This document shows positions 25,883 to 35,143 of a stretch of 64,000 nt of DNA, piece by piece. A program made the translations under genes and the position numbers. The notes under the pieces are model-generated. The model was not told the DNA's origin. It saw only the letters and a list, made by a program, of their open reading frames with translations, and did no database searches. Within the stretch, counting starts at the first letter, position 1. Each line of letters opens with the position of its first letter. Source of the DNA: a virus; the IMG/VR virus record IMGVR_UViG_3300044825_002278, positions 39,910 to 103,909 of that record, one strand, 5' to 3'.

Positions 25883-26310
25883 TATATCTTACAGGAAGAG
25901 ACTCAGTTCCAGAGGCGTGTTCAAAGCACACAATTTGCAGAGATGTATCGACATTGGCAAGAAATGTGCTTCAAAATGAAGCAACAGAAATTATTTGTCA
26001 AGACTTTTTATCCTGCTTCAATTGGGAAGATTTGCCAAAAGTTATCGAATTGATCTTAACAAAAATGAGAAAAGGTTGCAAATTAACAATATTAGAAAAA
26101 GATCTACGATTAATTTCAAGGCAAATTTATAAAGAAATATCTTCGGTAGAATCTTTAAACAAAAAAATATTTGAATCTGGGCAGATAATGAAGTCTTTGT
26201 TTTCTCTTGAAGATATAATAAGTCATATCAATGTAAGCGAATACAAAATAACTTCTAAAGGTTTTGTCGATGGGGCAAGTTTTAGCTTAACACTGGAGAG
26301 AATTAAATGA
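25876..26310 (+). CDS. Short methyltransferase-like protein
   Basis: The 144-residue product follows the second half of class I methyltransferases common in glycan clusters: IICQDFLSCFNWEDLPKVIELI in place of the VLEHV...E..KVL segment, then MRKGCKLTILEKDLRLI in place of LKPGGKL.I..PD. Motif I is reduced to LTGRDSVPE, so SAM binding may be lost and the protein may be a degenerate or partner subunit. Overlaps of four to seven bases join it to its neighbours. Confidence 0.45.
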   Translation: MLVYLTGRDSVPEACSKHTICRDVSTLARNVLQNEATEIICQDFLSCFNWEDLPKVIELILTKMRKGCKLTILEKDLRLISRQIYKEISSVESLNKKIFESGQIMKSLFSLEDIISHINVSEYKITSKGFVDGASFSLTLERIK

Positions 26311-27104
26311 AAATAGTAAGTCATTGCAAAAATTGCGTATTTGCAAAATACAACAATGATCACAAGCAAATATCTTGTTCTCTAAATAGGCATGATAAAC
26401 TTGGTGTAGAAAAGATAGTCGAAAATAATTTTGAGTTACAAAGATATTGTAATACGTTTCGACCAAAAGAATGGATGCAGCAATTATCATTTGAAGAATC
26501 ATTAAATCCAGAAGATACAGTTTTGCAAGAAGTGCATCCAAGAATTGGTTTTTTTGTTAAACTAAATACAGAAGAATCAAATGCAATTGACGCTCTTGAA
26601 CTAACCATAAATTCTATATCTAAATTAGATGGTAGAAAAGCCGCGTATGTTGTCGTTATAAATGATAAAGTAGAATACAACGAGGAAATATGGGGTCTTT
26701 TTATTAAGTATTTTGGAGAAGTATCAGAAACTACAAAGTACCACATAGTGCAATTAAATGAAAAGCCATCAAAAATGATTGAAATAATTGATGAAGCTTT
26801 TCCAAGAGCCGAAAATGGTTGGGTCATGTGTACATCAAGCGGTCTTAGAGTTAGGCCAGAGACATTAGAAAAGTTACACGATTTGATCAATAAACAAATG
26901 AAACAACTAACTATGATTGAGCCTCATGATAACTTTAATGGCTTAATGTTTCCTGCTTATTTATTCAAATTTTTGAATGGCAATAAAACAAAAACATTTC
27001 AAGATGAAGTTGTTGATAGCAACGAATTTATCCAAAAGGTTAGAAACGCGGAAGAGCGCGGCAAAACAAAAACGATTATGACATGGAAGGAATTTTACGC
27101 ATGA
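26307..27104 (+). CDS. Glycosyltransferase-like protein with N-terminal cysteine cluster
   Basis: This 265-residue protein starts with a compact cysteine set (C7, C10, C23, C48) in HCKNCVFAKY...ISCSLNR, resembling a small zinc knuckle. The remainder looks like a GT-A-type Rossmann domain: RIGFFVKLNTEE, then AYVVVINDKVEYNEE and NGWVMCTSSGLRVRPETLEKL, where WVMCTSSGLRV takes the DxD place. I know no firm family. It ends with ATGA overlap onto a clear GT2 gene. It could be a GT accessory protein. Confidence 0.45.
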   Translation: MKIVSHCKNCVFAKYNNDHKQISCSLNRHDKLGVEKIVENNFELQRYCNTFRPKEWMQQLSFEESLNPEDTVLQEVHPRIGFFVKLNTEESNAIDALELTINSISKLDGRKAAYVVVINDKVEYNEEIWGLFIKYFGEVSETTKYHIVQLNEKPSKMIEIIDEAFPRAENGWVMCTSSGLRVRPETLEKLHDLINKQMKQLTMIEPHDNFNGLMFPAYLFKFLNGNKTKTFQDEVVDSNEFIQKVRNAEERGKTKTIMTWKEFYA

Positions 27105-27877
27105 ACTATGACCCAAGTAGAAAAACGCTGTGCGATATAAAAGAACTTCCTAAAGTCGCTATTGTTTGTGCTAATTATAACTATGGCAAATATATTATCG
27201 CTGCCATAGATAGCGTTATGAATCAAACATACAAAGGACCACTTCGTTTGTATATTGTAGACGATGGATCTACAGATAATTCTTGGGAATTGATATCTGA
27301 ATATCTAGCGAATTTTAAACAAGAAGGCAAAATATGGGCAATTAGAATAGAAAACTCTGGGGCTAGTGCTGCAAGAAATTTAGCTATTGTTGCACACGCT
27401 ATGGAGTGGGCTGATATTATAGGAATACTGGATGCTGATGACGCTTATATGCCGCAAAAAGTTGAAAAACTAGTGAATAAGCTTGTAGAACATGATGAAA
27501 TTGGGGTTGCTTATGCTGATTATCTAAATGTATTTCCAGATTATTCAAAACGCGAGTTTAAACCGTCATATGACAAAATTGGACTTATGAAAAGATGCAT
27601 GGTTCATAGCAACGCATTGATAAAATCAAAATATCTAAAACAGGTTCAGTTTGAGAATGGAGATATTTTTGATAGAAATCTTCATGGGCCAGCAAGCAAA
27701 GGATTTATTGGCTGCACAGAAGACTATGATTTATGGCTGCGACTTTCTAACGTATGTATTATTAGTCATGTTCCAGAATGTTTAGCAATCTCCAATCAAC
27801 ATGGCAATAACCAATCGATGAAAATGACGGCAGAAATTTTTAATGAAAATACAAAAATAATGATGGATAGAAAATGA
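27101..27877 (+). CDS. GT2-family glycosyltransferase
   Basis: From the ATG at 27101, which overlaps the preceding stop as ATGA, this encodes 258 residues. VAIVCANYNYGKYI, YIVDDGSTDNSWELI, GASAARNLAI and ILDADDAYMPQKVE are the ordered GT2 motifs for nucleotide-sugar and metal binding, and CTEDYDLWLRL is the catalytic-base ED motif. An earlier ATG at 27083 lies within the previous gene and has no better ribosome-binding site. It transfers a sugar from a nucleotide donor with inversion; the acceptor is unknown. Confidence 0.85.
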   Translation: MNYDPSRKTLCDIKELPKVAIVCANYNYGKYIIAAIDSVMNQTYKGPLRLYIVDDGSTDNSWELISEYLANFKQEGKIWAIRIENSGASAARNLAIVAHAMEWADIIGILDADDAYMPQKVEKLVNKLVEHDEIGVAYADYLNVFPDYSKREFKPSYDKIGLMKRCMVHSNALIKSKYLKQVQFENGDIFDRNLHGPASKGFIGCTEDYDLWLRLSNVCIISHVPECLAISNQHGNNQSMKMTAEIFNENTKIMMDRK

Positions 27878-28584
27878 CTAGGTTTATAACCAATATTAGA
27901 AAAAAGACTGTTCAAAATGAACAATCAGATGGAATATCCGTGGCAATACTTTCGGCTGGGTGCGGAAGTAAAATAAAATCATACGAACCAAGAAGCCTTC
28001 TCAAAATCAAAAGCGAAGAATTTTTGATAGATTGTCAACTTGATATAATTGGTAATTTTTTTGTAAAGCCTGAAATTATTACAGTTGTTGGGTGTCATGC
28101 AAACAAAGTAATCAAGAAAATTAAAGGTAAATGTCGAATTGTTGAAAATCAAATATATGAGGATACAAACGCTTCTGAAAGTATGAGACTTGCTTTCAAC
28201 AACTCAACAATGTCAAGTTTTATGTTTATACATGGCGATATTTTATTTGATGCCAATTGTTTAAATGTAGAATACGCCAATTCATTTATAATAGTGGACT
28301 CGAAAAAAATGATCGGAGAAAATGAAATTGGAGTTACTATAGTTGATAACAAGGCATCTATAATGTCTTATGGCTTACCAACAAAATGGGCGCAGATAGC
28401 ATTCTTTACAGGAAGAGAACTAAAAATACTTGGTAGCATTTTTCAGAAATTTGAAGAAAAAGACAGAAAGAAGCTTTCATTTGAAATAATAAACGAAGTT
28501 ATAGCAAACGGTGGAATATTTCACTGTTATGAACCAAACAAAATGAAAATCAAAGAAATAGATACAATAAAGGATATCGAATGA
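27874..28584 (+). CDS. Sugar-1-phosphate nucleotidyltransferase-like protein
   Basis: The 236-residue protein has VAILSAGCGSKIKSYEPRSLLKI (about residues 23-45), matching the G-x-G-x-R signature of nucleotidyltransferases with K for R, and SFMFIHGDILFD as the metal-binding aspartate region. Such enzymes make NDP-sugars or attach CTP to choline/phosphonate-type groups. It lacks a C-terminal beta-helix domain. It would supply an activated donor to the cassette. Confidence 0.65.
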   Translation: MTRFITNIRKKTVQNEQSDGISVAILSAGCGSKIKSYEPRSLLKIKSEEFLIDCQLDIIGNFFVKPEIITVVGCHANKVIKKIKGKCRIVENQIYEDTNASESMRLAFNNSTMSSFMFIHGDILFDANCLNVEYANSFIIVDSKKMIGENEIGVTIVDNKASIMSYGLPTKWAQIAFFTGRELKILGSIFQKFEEKDRKKLSFEIINEVIANGGIFHCYEPNKMKIKEIDTIKDIE

Positions 28585-29621
28585 AAGTATTGATAGCAAG
28601 TGATGGTCTACATGCTCACTATTACGAAAGAATGACATGGGCAAGTGCGTTTTTAGCTTGTGGAATAAATGTCGCAATATGGGACATAAAGCAACATTCA
28701 GCGTTTGATGTTTTTGACACATTTGAGCCAGATTTGTTTCTTGGTCAATCTTACAATTTAGATGAAGCAACAATAAAATGTATTTATGAAAGACCGCATT
28801 TGAAAGTTGGACTTCGTGCTGGAGATTGGGGAGATCAAACAAAAGAAATTGATTTGCGTAAGTTCAATATTTTGACATGCAGTCCAAAAGAAAGAGAAGT
28901 CTTAAAAAGACTCAAAGACGAAACTGGCCAACCTGAATTTGTATATATTCATTACACGCCGCAGGCTATAGCTCAAACACACAATCACTTTGAAACAATA
29001 GGCATCAAACCAATTTCGGTTATGATGTCTGCCGATACCACAGCTTATAGCGGAGCTAAATTCGATCCATCTCTTGAGTGCGACATAGGATTTGTTGGCG
29101 GGTTTTGGCCGTATAAAGGGCAAATAATAAAACCGTATTTATTCCCTTTATTTGAGCCGTTTGGAAAATATCATATAAAAATCTTTGGCAATCAGCCTTG
29201 GCCAGCAAATCAGTACTGCGGCCTGATAAATGACGAACAAGTAAAAGATCTATTTGTTTCTGCTAAAATATGCCCCAATTTAAGCGAGCCACATGCCCAT
29301 GAATTTGGGTTTGATGTTAATGAAAGAATATTCAAGATTTTGTATGCTGGAGGATTTTGTATTAGCGATAATGTAGAAGGATACAAAACTACATTCGGAG
29401 ACTCGGTTGTTTACGCTGAGTCGCCGCAGGATTTTAAAAATAAGATCGATTACTATCTAAACAATGAACAAGAGCGGCAACAAATTTCCAAACGTGGCCA
29501 CAACTTTGTAAAAGAAAATCATACCGGTTTTCATAGGATATCGCAAATATTAAAAGAATTTGGTCACGAAGACTTAGCAAATAAACTATTGATTCAATAC
29601 CGAGAATACATCAATGCATAG
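28581..29621 (+). CDS. CgeB-like glycosyltransferase
   Basis: The 346-residue protein matches the CgeB/DUF3880-type GT-B group. CDIGFVGGFWPYKGQII begins the donor domain, KIFGNQPWPANQY and CPNLSEPHAHEFGFDVNERIFKILYAGGFCISD carry the N-x-R-x-F-E-x-x-A-x-G-like motif, and FGDSVVYAESPQDFKNKIDYYL the end. The N-terminal part contains GLRAGDWGDQT. It overlaps its neighbours by four and eight bases. Confidence 0.75.
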   Translation: MKVLIASDGLHAHYYERMTWASAFLACGINVAIWDIKQHSAFDVFDTFEPDLFLGQSYNLDEATIKCIYERPHLKVGLRAGDWGDQTKEIDLRKFNILTCSPKEREVLKRLKDETGQPEFVYIHYTPQAIAQTHNHFETIGIKPISVMMSADTTAYSGAKFDPSLECDIGFVGGFWPYKGQIIKPYLFPLFEPFGKYHIKIFGNQPWPANQYCGLINDEQVKDLFVSAKICPNLSEPHAHEFGFDVNERIFKILYAGGFCISDNVEGYKTTFGDSVVYAESPQDFKNKIDYYLNNEQERQQISKRGHNFVKENHTGFHRISQILKEFGHEDLANKLLIQYREYINA

Positions 29622-30576
29622 AAAGATTTTAGTTACTGGAGCCAACGGTTTTCTTGGCAAAGCCGTTATGGATAAAATAGATAGCAAGTATATAAAGATT
29701 GGACTCAAAGGAAAATCTCACTGCGATTTAACCAATCAAAAATACGTTGATTATACTCTACAAGAGTATGAACCAGACTACGTTATACATTTAGCAGCGG
29801 CGTGCGGAGGAATTGGAATCAATCAAAAACTTCCGGGCCAATTTTTGTATGACAACTTGGCAATGGGCATGAACTTAATTGAAAGCTGTCGCAAATATGG
29901 CAGACTAAAAAAGTTTGTAATGGTTGGAACGGTTTGTTCATATCCAAAGTATACTCCAGTTCCATTTAAGGAAGACGATTTATGGAATGGATATCCAGAA
30001 GAAACCAATGCTCCGTACGGTATAGCAAAAAAGACATTGATAGAAATGTTGATTGCATACAACAAGCAATACGGTTTTAATTCTACAAATTTGATACCAG
30101 TGAATATGTATGGACCAAACGATAACTTTAATCCTGCCAGCAGTCATGTTATACCGGCACTTATACTCAAAATAGATCGTGCAATTCAAAACAATGATCC
30201 AAGTGTAGTTTTATGGGGAAGCGGATATGCGAGTCGAGAATTTTTGTATGTTGAAGACTGCGCCGAGGCAATAGTTTCTTGTTTGGATATTGATACTGGC
30301 CCGTATCCTATCAACATAGGCACATGCAGTGAAATTACAATTAGAGATTTAGCTGAAAAAATTGCAAAAACAATGGGATATAATGGAACTATATTGTATA
30401 ACACAGACTACCCAGACGGTCAACCCAGAAGGTGTTTAGATGTAACAAAAGCCGCAGATACATTAAACTTTAAAGCAAAAACAAAATTTGATGATGGACT
30501 TAAGCAAACCATTGAATGGTATTACAAAAATAAAGATATGGAGAAGTTCGTTGATTACTTTAATTATATTCAGTAA
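29614..30576 (+). CDS. fcl: GDP-L-fucose synthase-like epimerase/reductase
   Basis: This 320-residue short-chain dehydrogenase matches GDP-L-fucose synthase (Fcl/WcaG). TGANGFLG is the NADP-binding loop, HLAAACGGIGINQ is the typical AAxVGGI-like stretch, VGTVCSYPK gives the serine/threonine region and YGIAKK is the YxxxK catalytic pair. YGPNDNF and WGSGYASREFLYVED are also typical. It converts GDP-4-keto-6-deoxymannose to GDP-fucose. GDP-mannose 4,6-dehydratase is not in the window, so the substrate must come from the host or another phage region. A related 6-deoxy-sugar enzyme is possible. Confidence 0.8.
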   Translation: MHRKILVTGANGFLGKAVMDKIDSKYIKIGLKGKSHCDLTNQKYVDYTLQEYEPDYVIHLAAACGGIGINQKLPGQFLYDNLAMGMNLIESCRKYGRLKKFVMVGTVCSYPKYTPVPFKEDDLWNGYPEETNAPYGIAKKTLIEMLIAYNKQYGFNSTNLIPVNMYGPNDNFNPASSHVIPALILKIDRAIQNNDPSVVLWGSGYASREFLYVEDCAEAIVSCLDIDTGPYPINIGTCSEITIRDLAEKIAKTMGYNGTILYNTDYPDGQPRRCLDVTKAADTLNFKAKTKFDDGLKQTIEWYYKNKDMEKFVDYFNYIQ

Positions 30577-31435
30577 AAATAGACCGCTACAATTAGATCT
30601 ATGCTTGTCGAGCATAGCTCAAAATTTCAATGCAAATTATACGCCTATAGTTTTATATAGCTGCGATGAAGAGTATGAAAATGCATACAAAACTCTGAAA
30701 CAAGAACATGAAGATGTAATGTTTTGGAAACAAGGAAAGTCTTTATTTGAAGACGTTTTTGTTGCTGTAAATTCATACGATAATTCATACTGTTGTTTTT
30801 TAACCGATGATTGTGTTATGTATCAACAATCTCCGAATCTAAGCGATCAAAATTTAAACAACATATTTGCTATGGAAAATATTTGTTGTTTTTCTTTAAG
30901 ACTTGGATCAAACATAATCAAGCGTGGTTTTAAAGATGAATTAGAATTTAAATGGTTTAATGATAGACTTCAATACGCCGATGGTTTAAATGTATGGAAA
31001 AATAGCCTCGGCTTTATATGTTGGGATAGAAGTCAGCATTTCTATGGCGGCTATTGGAATTATCCCATTTCTGTGGATGGGCATATTTTTAGAACACAAG
31101 ATTTATCTTCTTGGATGGAAGAGCTTGTTTATCTTGAGGCTATAAAAAAATGGAATCAAACACCCAATGAAATTGAACGTGCTTTGCAAAGATTTGCAAA
31201 CGAAGCGCCTTGTTTAGTTGGATGTTTTGAATCGAGTTGCATTGTCAATAGCCCAAACAATAGAGTTCAAAATACTATCAAAAATTACGATGGTGTATTT
31301 CATCCGGCCACGCCAGAGTTATTGCTTAAATACTTTGAGCAGGGAAAAAGAATAAAACTTGAAAAATTAGAAATTCAAGAAATCGAATGCCCTCATACCG
31401 AAATCGATATACTCAAAGGATTACAAAATGATTAG
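30551..31435 (+). CDS. GT-A-type glycosyltransferase-like protein, TTG start
   Basis: The likely start is TTG at 30551, seven bases after GGAG (30540-30543), giving about 294 residues; the ATG at 30488 lies well inside fcl. LITLIIFSKNRPLQLDLCLSS is the N-terminal GT2-like segment and SYCCFLTDDCVMYQ the metal-binding region. A GFICWDRSQHFYGG segment and a WMEELVYLEA helix follow. Members of this group occur in viral and bacterial glycan clusters. The next gene overlaps by eight bases. Confidence 0.6.
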   Translation: MITLIIFSKNRPLQLDLCLSSIAQNFNANYTPIVLYSCDEEYENAYKTLKQEHEDVMFWKQGKSLFEDVFVAVNSYDNSYCCFLTDDCVMYQQSPNLSDQNLNNIFAMENICCFSLRLGSNIIKRGFKDELEFKWFNDRLQYADGLNVWKNSLGFICWDRSQHFYGGYWNYPISVDGHIFRTQDLSSWMEELVYLEAIKKWNQTPNEIERALQRFANEAPCLVGCFESSCIVNSPNNRVQNTIKNYDGVFHPATPELLLKYFEQGKRIKLEKLEIQEIECPHTEIDILKGLQND

Positions 31436-32186
31436 TGTTGTAACTGGCACTTTAAATAGATATGACTATCTATACGATCTTTTAAAAAACACTGTTTGGG
31501 CCGACGATAGAATCGAGCTAGTTTTAGTCGATGGCGGAAGCACCGATGGAACAATAGAGCTGGTCAGATCAATAGCGTCTATAGAGCCAAGAATTAAATT
31601 CATAGAAGTAGGACAAAGAAGTTCTTACCCGCATTATATGAATCTAGGAATTAAAAATGCGTCACATGAATTAGTCTGTCAATGGAACGATGATGTTATT
31701 TTGTGCAATAAATGGCAAGAAGTAATCAACGAAATAGATGACCACGATGTTTACATTTTTAATTGGAAAACCGGAACAAAGCACGATACATACGATGAAA
31801 ACTGGCTAAAATGCGACGGAATACGCGATAACGGATGGATTGTTATCAACAATGCTCAGTATAAGTATCCTCAATCTATAGGCGAGCAATACAATGAAAT
31901 CTGCGTAAACTATGGAATCTACAAAAAGGATGTATTTAGAAAATTTGGTTTGTACAATCCTAAATACAAATATTATTGCGCTGATGGAGAAATGGCTATG
32001 CGTGCAAAATATTATGGCGCAAAGTTTAAAACTTGCTTCAACATCAAAGTTTGTGTGCTTCCGGCAGAAAAAAGAGCCATTATGATTAATGAAGACGTAC
32101 AAAGATACAATTTAGATTGCTTTCATTTTAATTACAATACACCAAGTTATTTTGAGGGTGAATTTTTGGAGAAACGCTATGAGTAA
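31428..32186 (+). CDS. GT2-family glycosyltransferase
   Basis: The 252-residue protein starts MISVVTGTLNRYDYL and has LVLVDGGSTDGTIELV, YMNLGIKNASHELVCQWNDDVIL and YYCADGEMAMRAKYYG. These are the nucleotide-binding, DxD-like and catalytic regions of a GT2 enzyme. It ends with an extension of about 40 residues. It overlaps the next gene by eight bases. The acceptor is unknown. Confidence 0.82.
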   Translation: MISVVTGTLNRYDYLYDLLKNTVWADDRIELVLVDGGSTDGTIELVRSIASIEPRIKFIEVGQRSSYPHYMNLGIKNASHELVCQWNDDVILCNKWQEVINEIDDHDVYIFNWKTGTKHDTYDENWLKCDGIRDNGWIVINNAQYKYPQSIGEQYNEICVNYGIYKKDVFRKFGLYNPKYKYYCADGEMAMRAKYYGAKFKTCFNIKVCVLPAEKRAIMINEDVQRYNLDCFHFNYNTPSYFEGEFLEKRYE

Positions 32187-32739
32187 AACCGCGTTACTTT
32201 TGTTTGCGCGAATAGAATCCAATGGCAACATAAGCCCAGAAATAAATGAAACTATTGAAAGTTTCAAGCAATTAAATACAACTCTAGATATTCATCTTGT
32301 AGCTTTTGGAGTAGCGTCTAAAAATATAGTAGTTAATGATGATGTTAATTTTTCTTTTTATGAAAATTTGGATATTAACTTTTTTCAAAGTGTTATTTGT
32401 TCAAAACTAGAATTATTTCTTGCCGCTGGACACAATAAAACAATAATAAGCAGTTGTTCGTATCAAATAAATAACAAAAATTTTCTTGACAAAAATTTAG
32501 TAATTGTGACTTATGATGGAAACGAGTTTAACGAAAATAAAAACATCAATCATAGATTCATCTATGGGAGAACCGCATTATTAAAAAGAATATGGGAAAA
32601 CAAACCGTTTGATGCAGCAAAAGATCTTGATAAAAATTTGTTTTTAAATGTATTTAATGTAATAGGCTTAAAAAACATGAACGAAAATAAAGTTCCGATG
32701 AATGGATTTATTAAACGAATTGGCTGGCACGCTCAATGA
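32179..32739 (+). CDS. Hypothetical protein of the glycan cassette, 186 residues
   Basis: The ATG at 32179 has GGAG eight bases upstream. The sequence begins KTALLLFARIESNGNISPEI and looks like an alpha-beta Rossmann-type protein without visible GT or methyltransferase motifs. It may be a reduced GT-A domain, since DIHLVAFGVA and TIISSCSYQI fit the strand pattern, but the DxD is missing. Overlaps tie it to the cassette on both sides. Confidence 0.45.
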   Translation: MSKTALLLFARIESNGNISPEINETIESFKQLNTTLDIHLVAFGVASKNIVVNDDVNFSFYENLDINFFQSVICSKLELFLAAGHNKTIISSCSYQINNKNFLDKNLVIVTYDGNEFNENKNINHRFIYGRTALLKRIWENKPFDAAKDLDKNLFLNVFNVIGLKNMNENKVPMNGFIKRIGWHAQ

Positions 32740-33470
32740 AATTAATATCTTTTAGCCTTTATGGCAACGATCCAAAATATACTCATGGATTAATAGAGAA
32801 TCTAAAAATCAAAGAACAAGAAGGATTATATGGTGGCTGGAATGTAATCGTATATCATGACGATTCAGTTCCAAGCGGAGTTTTGGATGTATTGCAGCAT
32901 TATAAAGTAATTTTAAGAAATGTAGACGGTTGTGGGATACTTCCAGCAAGCTGGAGATTTTTAGCATACGATGAGCCAGAAGTAGAAAGGTTTATTTGTC
33001 GCGATGCTGATTCTAGAATTAATAAACGTGAAGAATTGGCCGTAAAACAATGGGAAAATGGGAATAAGATTTTACATATAATGCGAGATCATCCGCATCA
33101 TGGTTCCCAAATACTTGGTGGAATGTGGGGCATAAGAAAATATTATCAAGATGGAACGCGGGTATTTAATACATCTTTCAAAGATCTGATACTTTTACAT
33201 CAGGGCGGCAAGAATTACACAATGGCAAAAAGTGAATGGTTTTGGAGTGATATGAATTTTTTAAGAGATACTGTTTATAACGCTTTAGCAAAACCAGAAA
33301 CTTCATTGATACATGCTGCGCAAGATTACATGCATAGAGTCCCTTGGAAGAACGAAGATTGGGCAATCGATTTCCCTACGCCAATTGGTCCAGAAAAATA
33401 CTTTATTGGAGAAATATTCTTTTTTCAAAACGGAATACAAAAACGAGACTATCAATATACGGAAAGATAA
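32736..33470 (+). CDS. GT-A-type glycosyltransferase-like protein
   Basis: The 244-residue protein has MKLISFSLYGNDPKYTHGLIEN at its start and RFICRDADSRINKREELAVKQW (about residues 88-109), where RDADSR carries a clear DxD motif. ILHIMRDHPHH and GGMWGIRKYY follow. The combination is known from phage and bacterial proteins annotated as glycosyltransferases. The TAATG junction couples it to the next gene. Confidence 0.62.
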   Translation: MKLISFSLYGNDPKYTHGLIENLKIKEQEGLYGGWNVIVYHDDSVPSGVLDVLQHYKVILRNVDGCGILPASWRFLAYDEPEVERFICRDADSRINKREELAVKQWENGNKILHIMRDHPHHGSQILGGMWGIRKYYQDGTRVFNTSFKDLILLHQGGKNYTMAKSEWFWSDMNFLRDTVYNALAKPETSLIHAAQDYMHRVPWKNEDWAIDFPTPIGPEKYFIGEIFFFQNGIQKRDYQYTER

Positions 33471-33928
33471 TGATCAATATATCGGTATTAATAAATGATT
33501 TATCGGCATCGCAAAATGCTTTTTACATGATAAAAGAATTCAATAAATGTATAGAAAACACAGACATATCGGCTAGTGTTTTTTGTAATAGACATTCTGT
33601 TCCGGTTACTCAGCCATTGTTTGCTTGTCGTCTTGCAAATTTTCTAGTTTCTTATAATGGAATAGTTATAGCAACAACTCTCGAAGAAGCAGAAACTATA
33701 TTGAAGCTACCAAACAAATCCAAAAGATATCTTTATTTATGGGATTTAGATTGGCTAGAAAACCCTGTATTTTTTTCTGCCGCAATGAATATCTTGAGAA
33801 ACGATAAACTTGAAATTTTAGCCCGTAGTGAGTCTCATGCTAAAGTAATAGAACATTTCTGCAATAAAAAAGTTAAAGGCATAATTGACAATTGGAATAT
33901 AAATCAGGTATTAGAATTATGTACATGA
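33470..33928 (+). CDS. Short GT-B-like protein, 152 residues
   Basis: The ATG at 33470 overlaps the preceding stop as TAATG and has GGAAAG upstream. ISVLINDLSASQNAFYMI, VFCNRHSVPV, LYLWDLDWLENP and ILARSESHAKVIEHFCNK resemble the acceptor domain of GT4-like enzymes, ending before any donor domain. It could be a half-size protein working with another subunit or a reduced gene. Codon use is like its neighbours and no stop-codon damage is visible. Confidence 0.45.
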   Translation: MINISVLINDLSASQNAFYMIKEFNKCIENTDISASVFCNRHSVPVTQPLFACRLANFLVSYNGIVIATTLEEAETILKLPNKSKRYLYLWDLDWLENPVFFSAAMNILRNDKLEILARSESHAKVIEHFCNKKVKGIIDNWNINQVLELCT

Positions 33929-34533
33929 TTCATCATCATCTTGGGCTTGGCGACCATATTATTTGCAACGGCTTAGTCCGTTTCTTAAGTAAAGAAAAAG
34001 GCATTACATTGGCTGTAAAACATAACAATTTAGCAAATGTAGCTAGAATGTTCAAAGATTTAAGTATCGAATATTACTTGATCGATAAAGATGAGCATAC
34101 TGGAAATTTAGGTTGGTGTTTTGGTGGAGATAAAACCATTAACTTTGATGAAGCTTTTTACAAACAAGCTGGAGTTGATTTTCAAGAACGCTGGAACTCT
34201 TTTTACATTGACAGAGACTACGATAAAGAAAAGACTTTAATAGAATATCTGAATCTTCCAGAAAGATTTTGTTTGATTCACGATACAGCCAGCGCCGGAA
34301 AAGTTAATATTGTTGTAAATACGGATCTTCCAATTGTACGAGTTCGTAAAACAGAAATAGAAAAGTCTATGTTTGATTGGATGGGCATTATTGAGTTGGC
34401 ATCAGAAATTCATTGTATAAATTCTTCATTCATTCATTTGGTTGATTCAATGCGTCCAAATGCTAAATTATATTTTCATGACGATAGGTCACACTTACAG
34501 TTTTCAAAAAAATTAAATTGGAACTTAGTATAA
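33919..34533 (+). CDS. GT9-like (heptosyltransferase-like) GT-B protein
   Basis: The likely start is the ATG at 33919, giving MYMIHHHLGLGDHIICNGLVR. This GxGD-type opening is typical of GT9/heptosyltransferase-like proteins, and ELASEIHCINSSFIHLVDSM near the C-terminus resembles their donor-side motif. At about 204 residues it is shorter than full GT-B enzymes. The TAATG junction links it to the methyltransferase gene downstream. The function as an active transferase is uncertain. Confidence 0.5.
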   Translation: MYMIHHHLGLGDHIICNGLVRFLSKEKGITLAVKHNNLANVARMFKDLSIEYYLIDKDEHTGNLGWCFGGDKTINFDEAFYKQAGVDFQERWNSFYIDRDYDKEKTLIEYLNLPERFCLIHDTASAGKVNIVVNTDLPIVRVRKTEIEKSMFDWMGIIELASEIHCINSSFIHLVDSMRPNAKLYFHDDRSHLQFSKKLNWNLV

Positions 34534-35141
34534 TGTCTGGTCAAATTCAAAATAACAGCAATTTCGGTAAGGTTCTAAAAACAATCGCTCAAAGAGCAGA
34601 TGTTAAAAATATAGTTGAAATAGGCACTTGGAATGGTCTTGGTTCGACTTTATGTATATTAGAATCAATACAAAACAAAGAAACAACTTTCATAAGCATC
34701 GAACTTATCAAAGAAATGTATAATCACGCCAAAAATAATTTAAGACAATATTCTAAAGTTATTCTTTTAAATGGAGCTATTATAACAGCAGAAGATTTGA
34801 ATTGGTTTAATGTAGAAGAAGCTAAATGTAATTTTACTTCAATCGAACGCGAGCATTTTGACCTGCATTACATGAAAGAAGTAGAGGCAATAAAAACAGC
34901 AAATAATGTATTGGATCAAATTCCAGAAACAATCGATTTTCTCATCTTGGATGGTGGCGAATATAGCACATATCCAGAGTGGCAAAAACTCAAATCAAGA
35001 ACAAAAATTGTTGCCATTGATGATACAACAGTGCTGAAGTCTAAAAAAATTAGAAGTGAGTTGCTATCAGACAATGAATGGCAGCTTGTTACAGAAGATC
35101 AATCAGATCGAAATGGATATTCAGTTTTTGAAAGAAAATAA
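34533..35141 (+). CDS. Class I SAM-dependent methyltransferase
   Basis: From the ATG at 34533 the product has 202 residues. NIVEIGTWNGLGSTLCIL is motif I, TTFISIELIKEMYNHAKNNL is motif II with the ribose-binding glutamate, and DFLILDGGEYSTYPEWQKL and IVAIDDTTV are later strands. It resembles O-methyltransferases of glycan clusters. The target is unknown; sugar O-methylation is likely from context. Confidence 0.7.
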   Translation: MSGQIQNNSNFGKVLKTIAQRADVKNIVEIGTWNGLGSTLCILESIQNKETTFISIELIKEMYNHAKNNLRQYSKVILLNGAIITAEDLNWFNVEEAKCNFTSIEREHFDLHYMKEVEAIKTANNVLDQIPETIDFLILDGGEYSTYPEWQKLKSRTKIVAIDDTTVLKSKKIRSELLSDNEWQLVTEDQSDRNGYSVFERK

Positions 35142-35143
35142 CT

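Noticed and set aside
25876-26310. Pseudogene of a methyltransferase
   Set aside because: Motif I is poor but the frame is intact, overlaps both neighbours by a few bases and has normal codon use, so it is annotated as a short gene.
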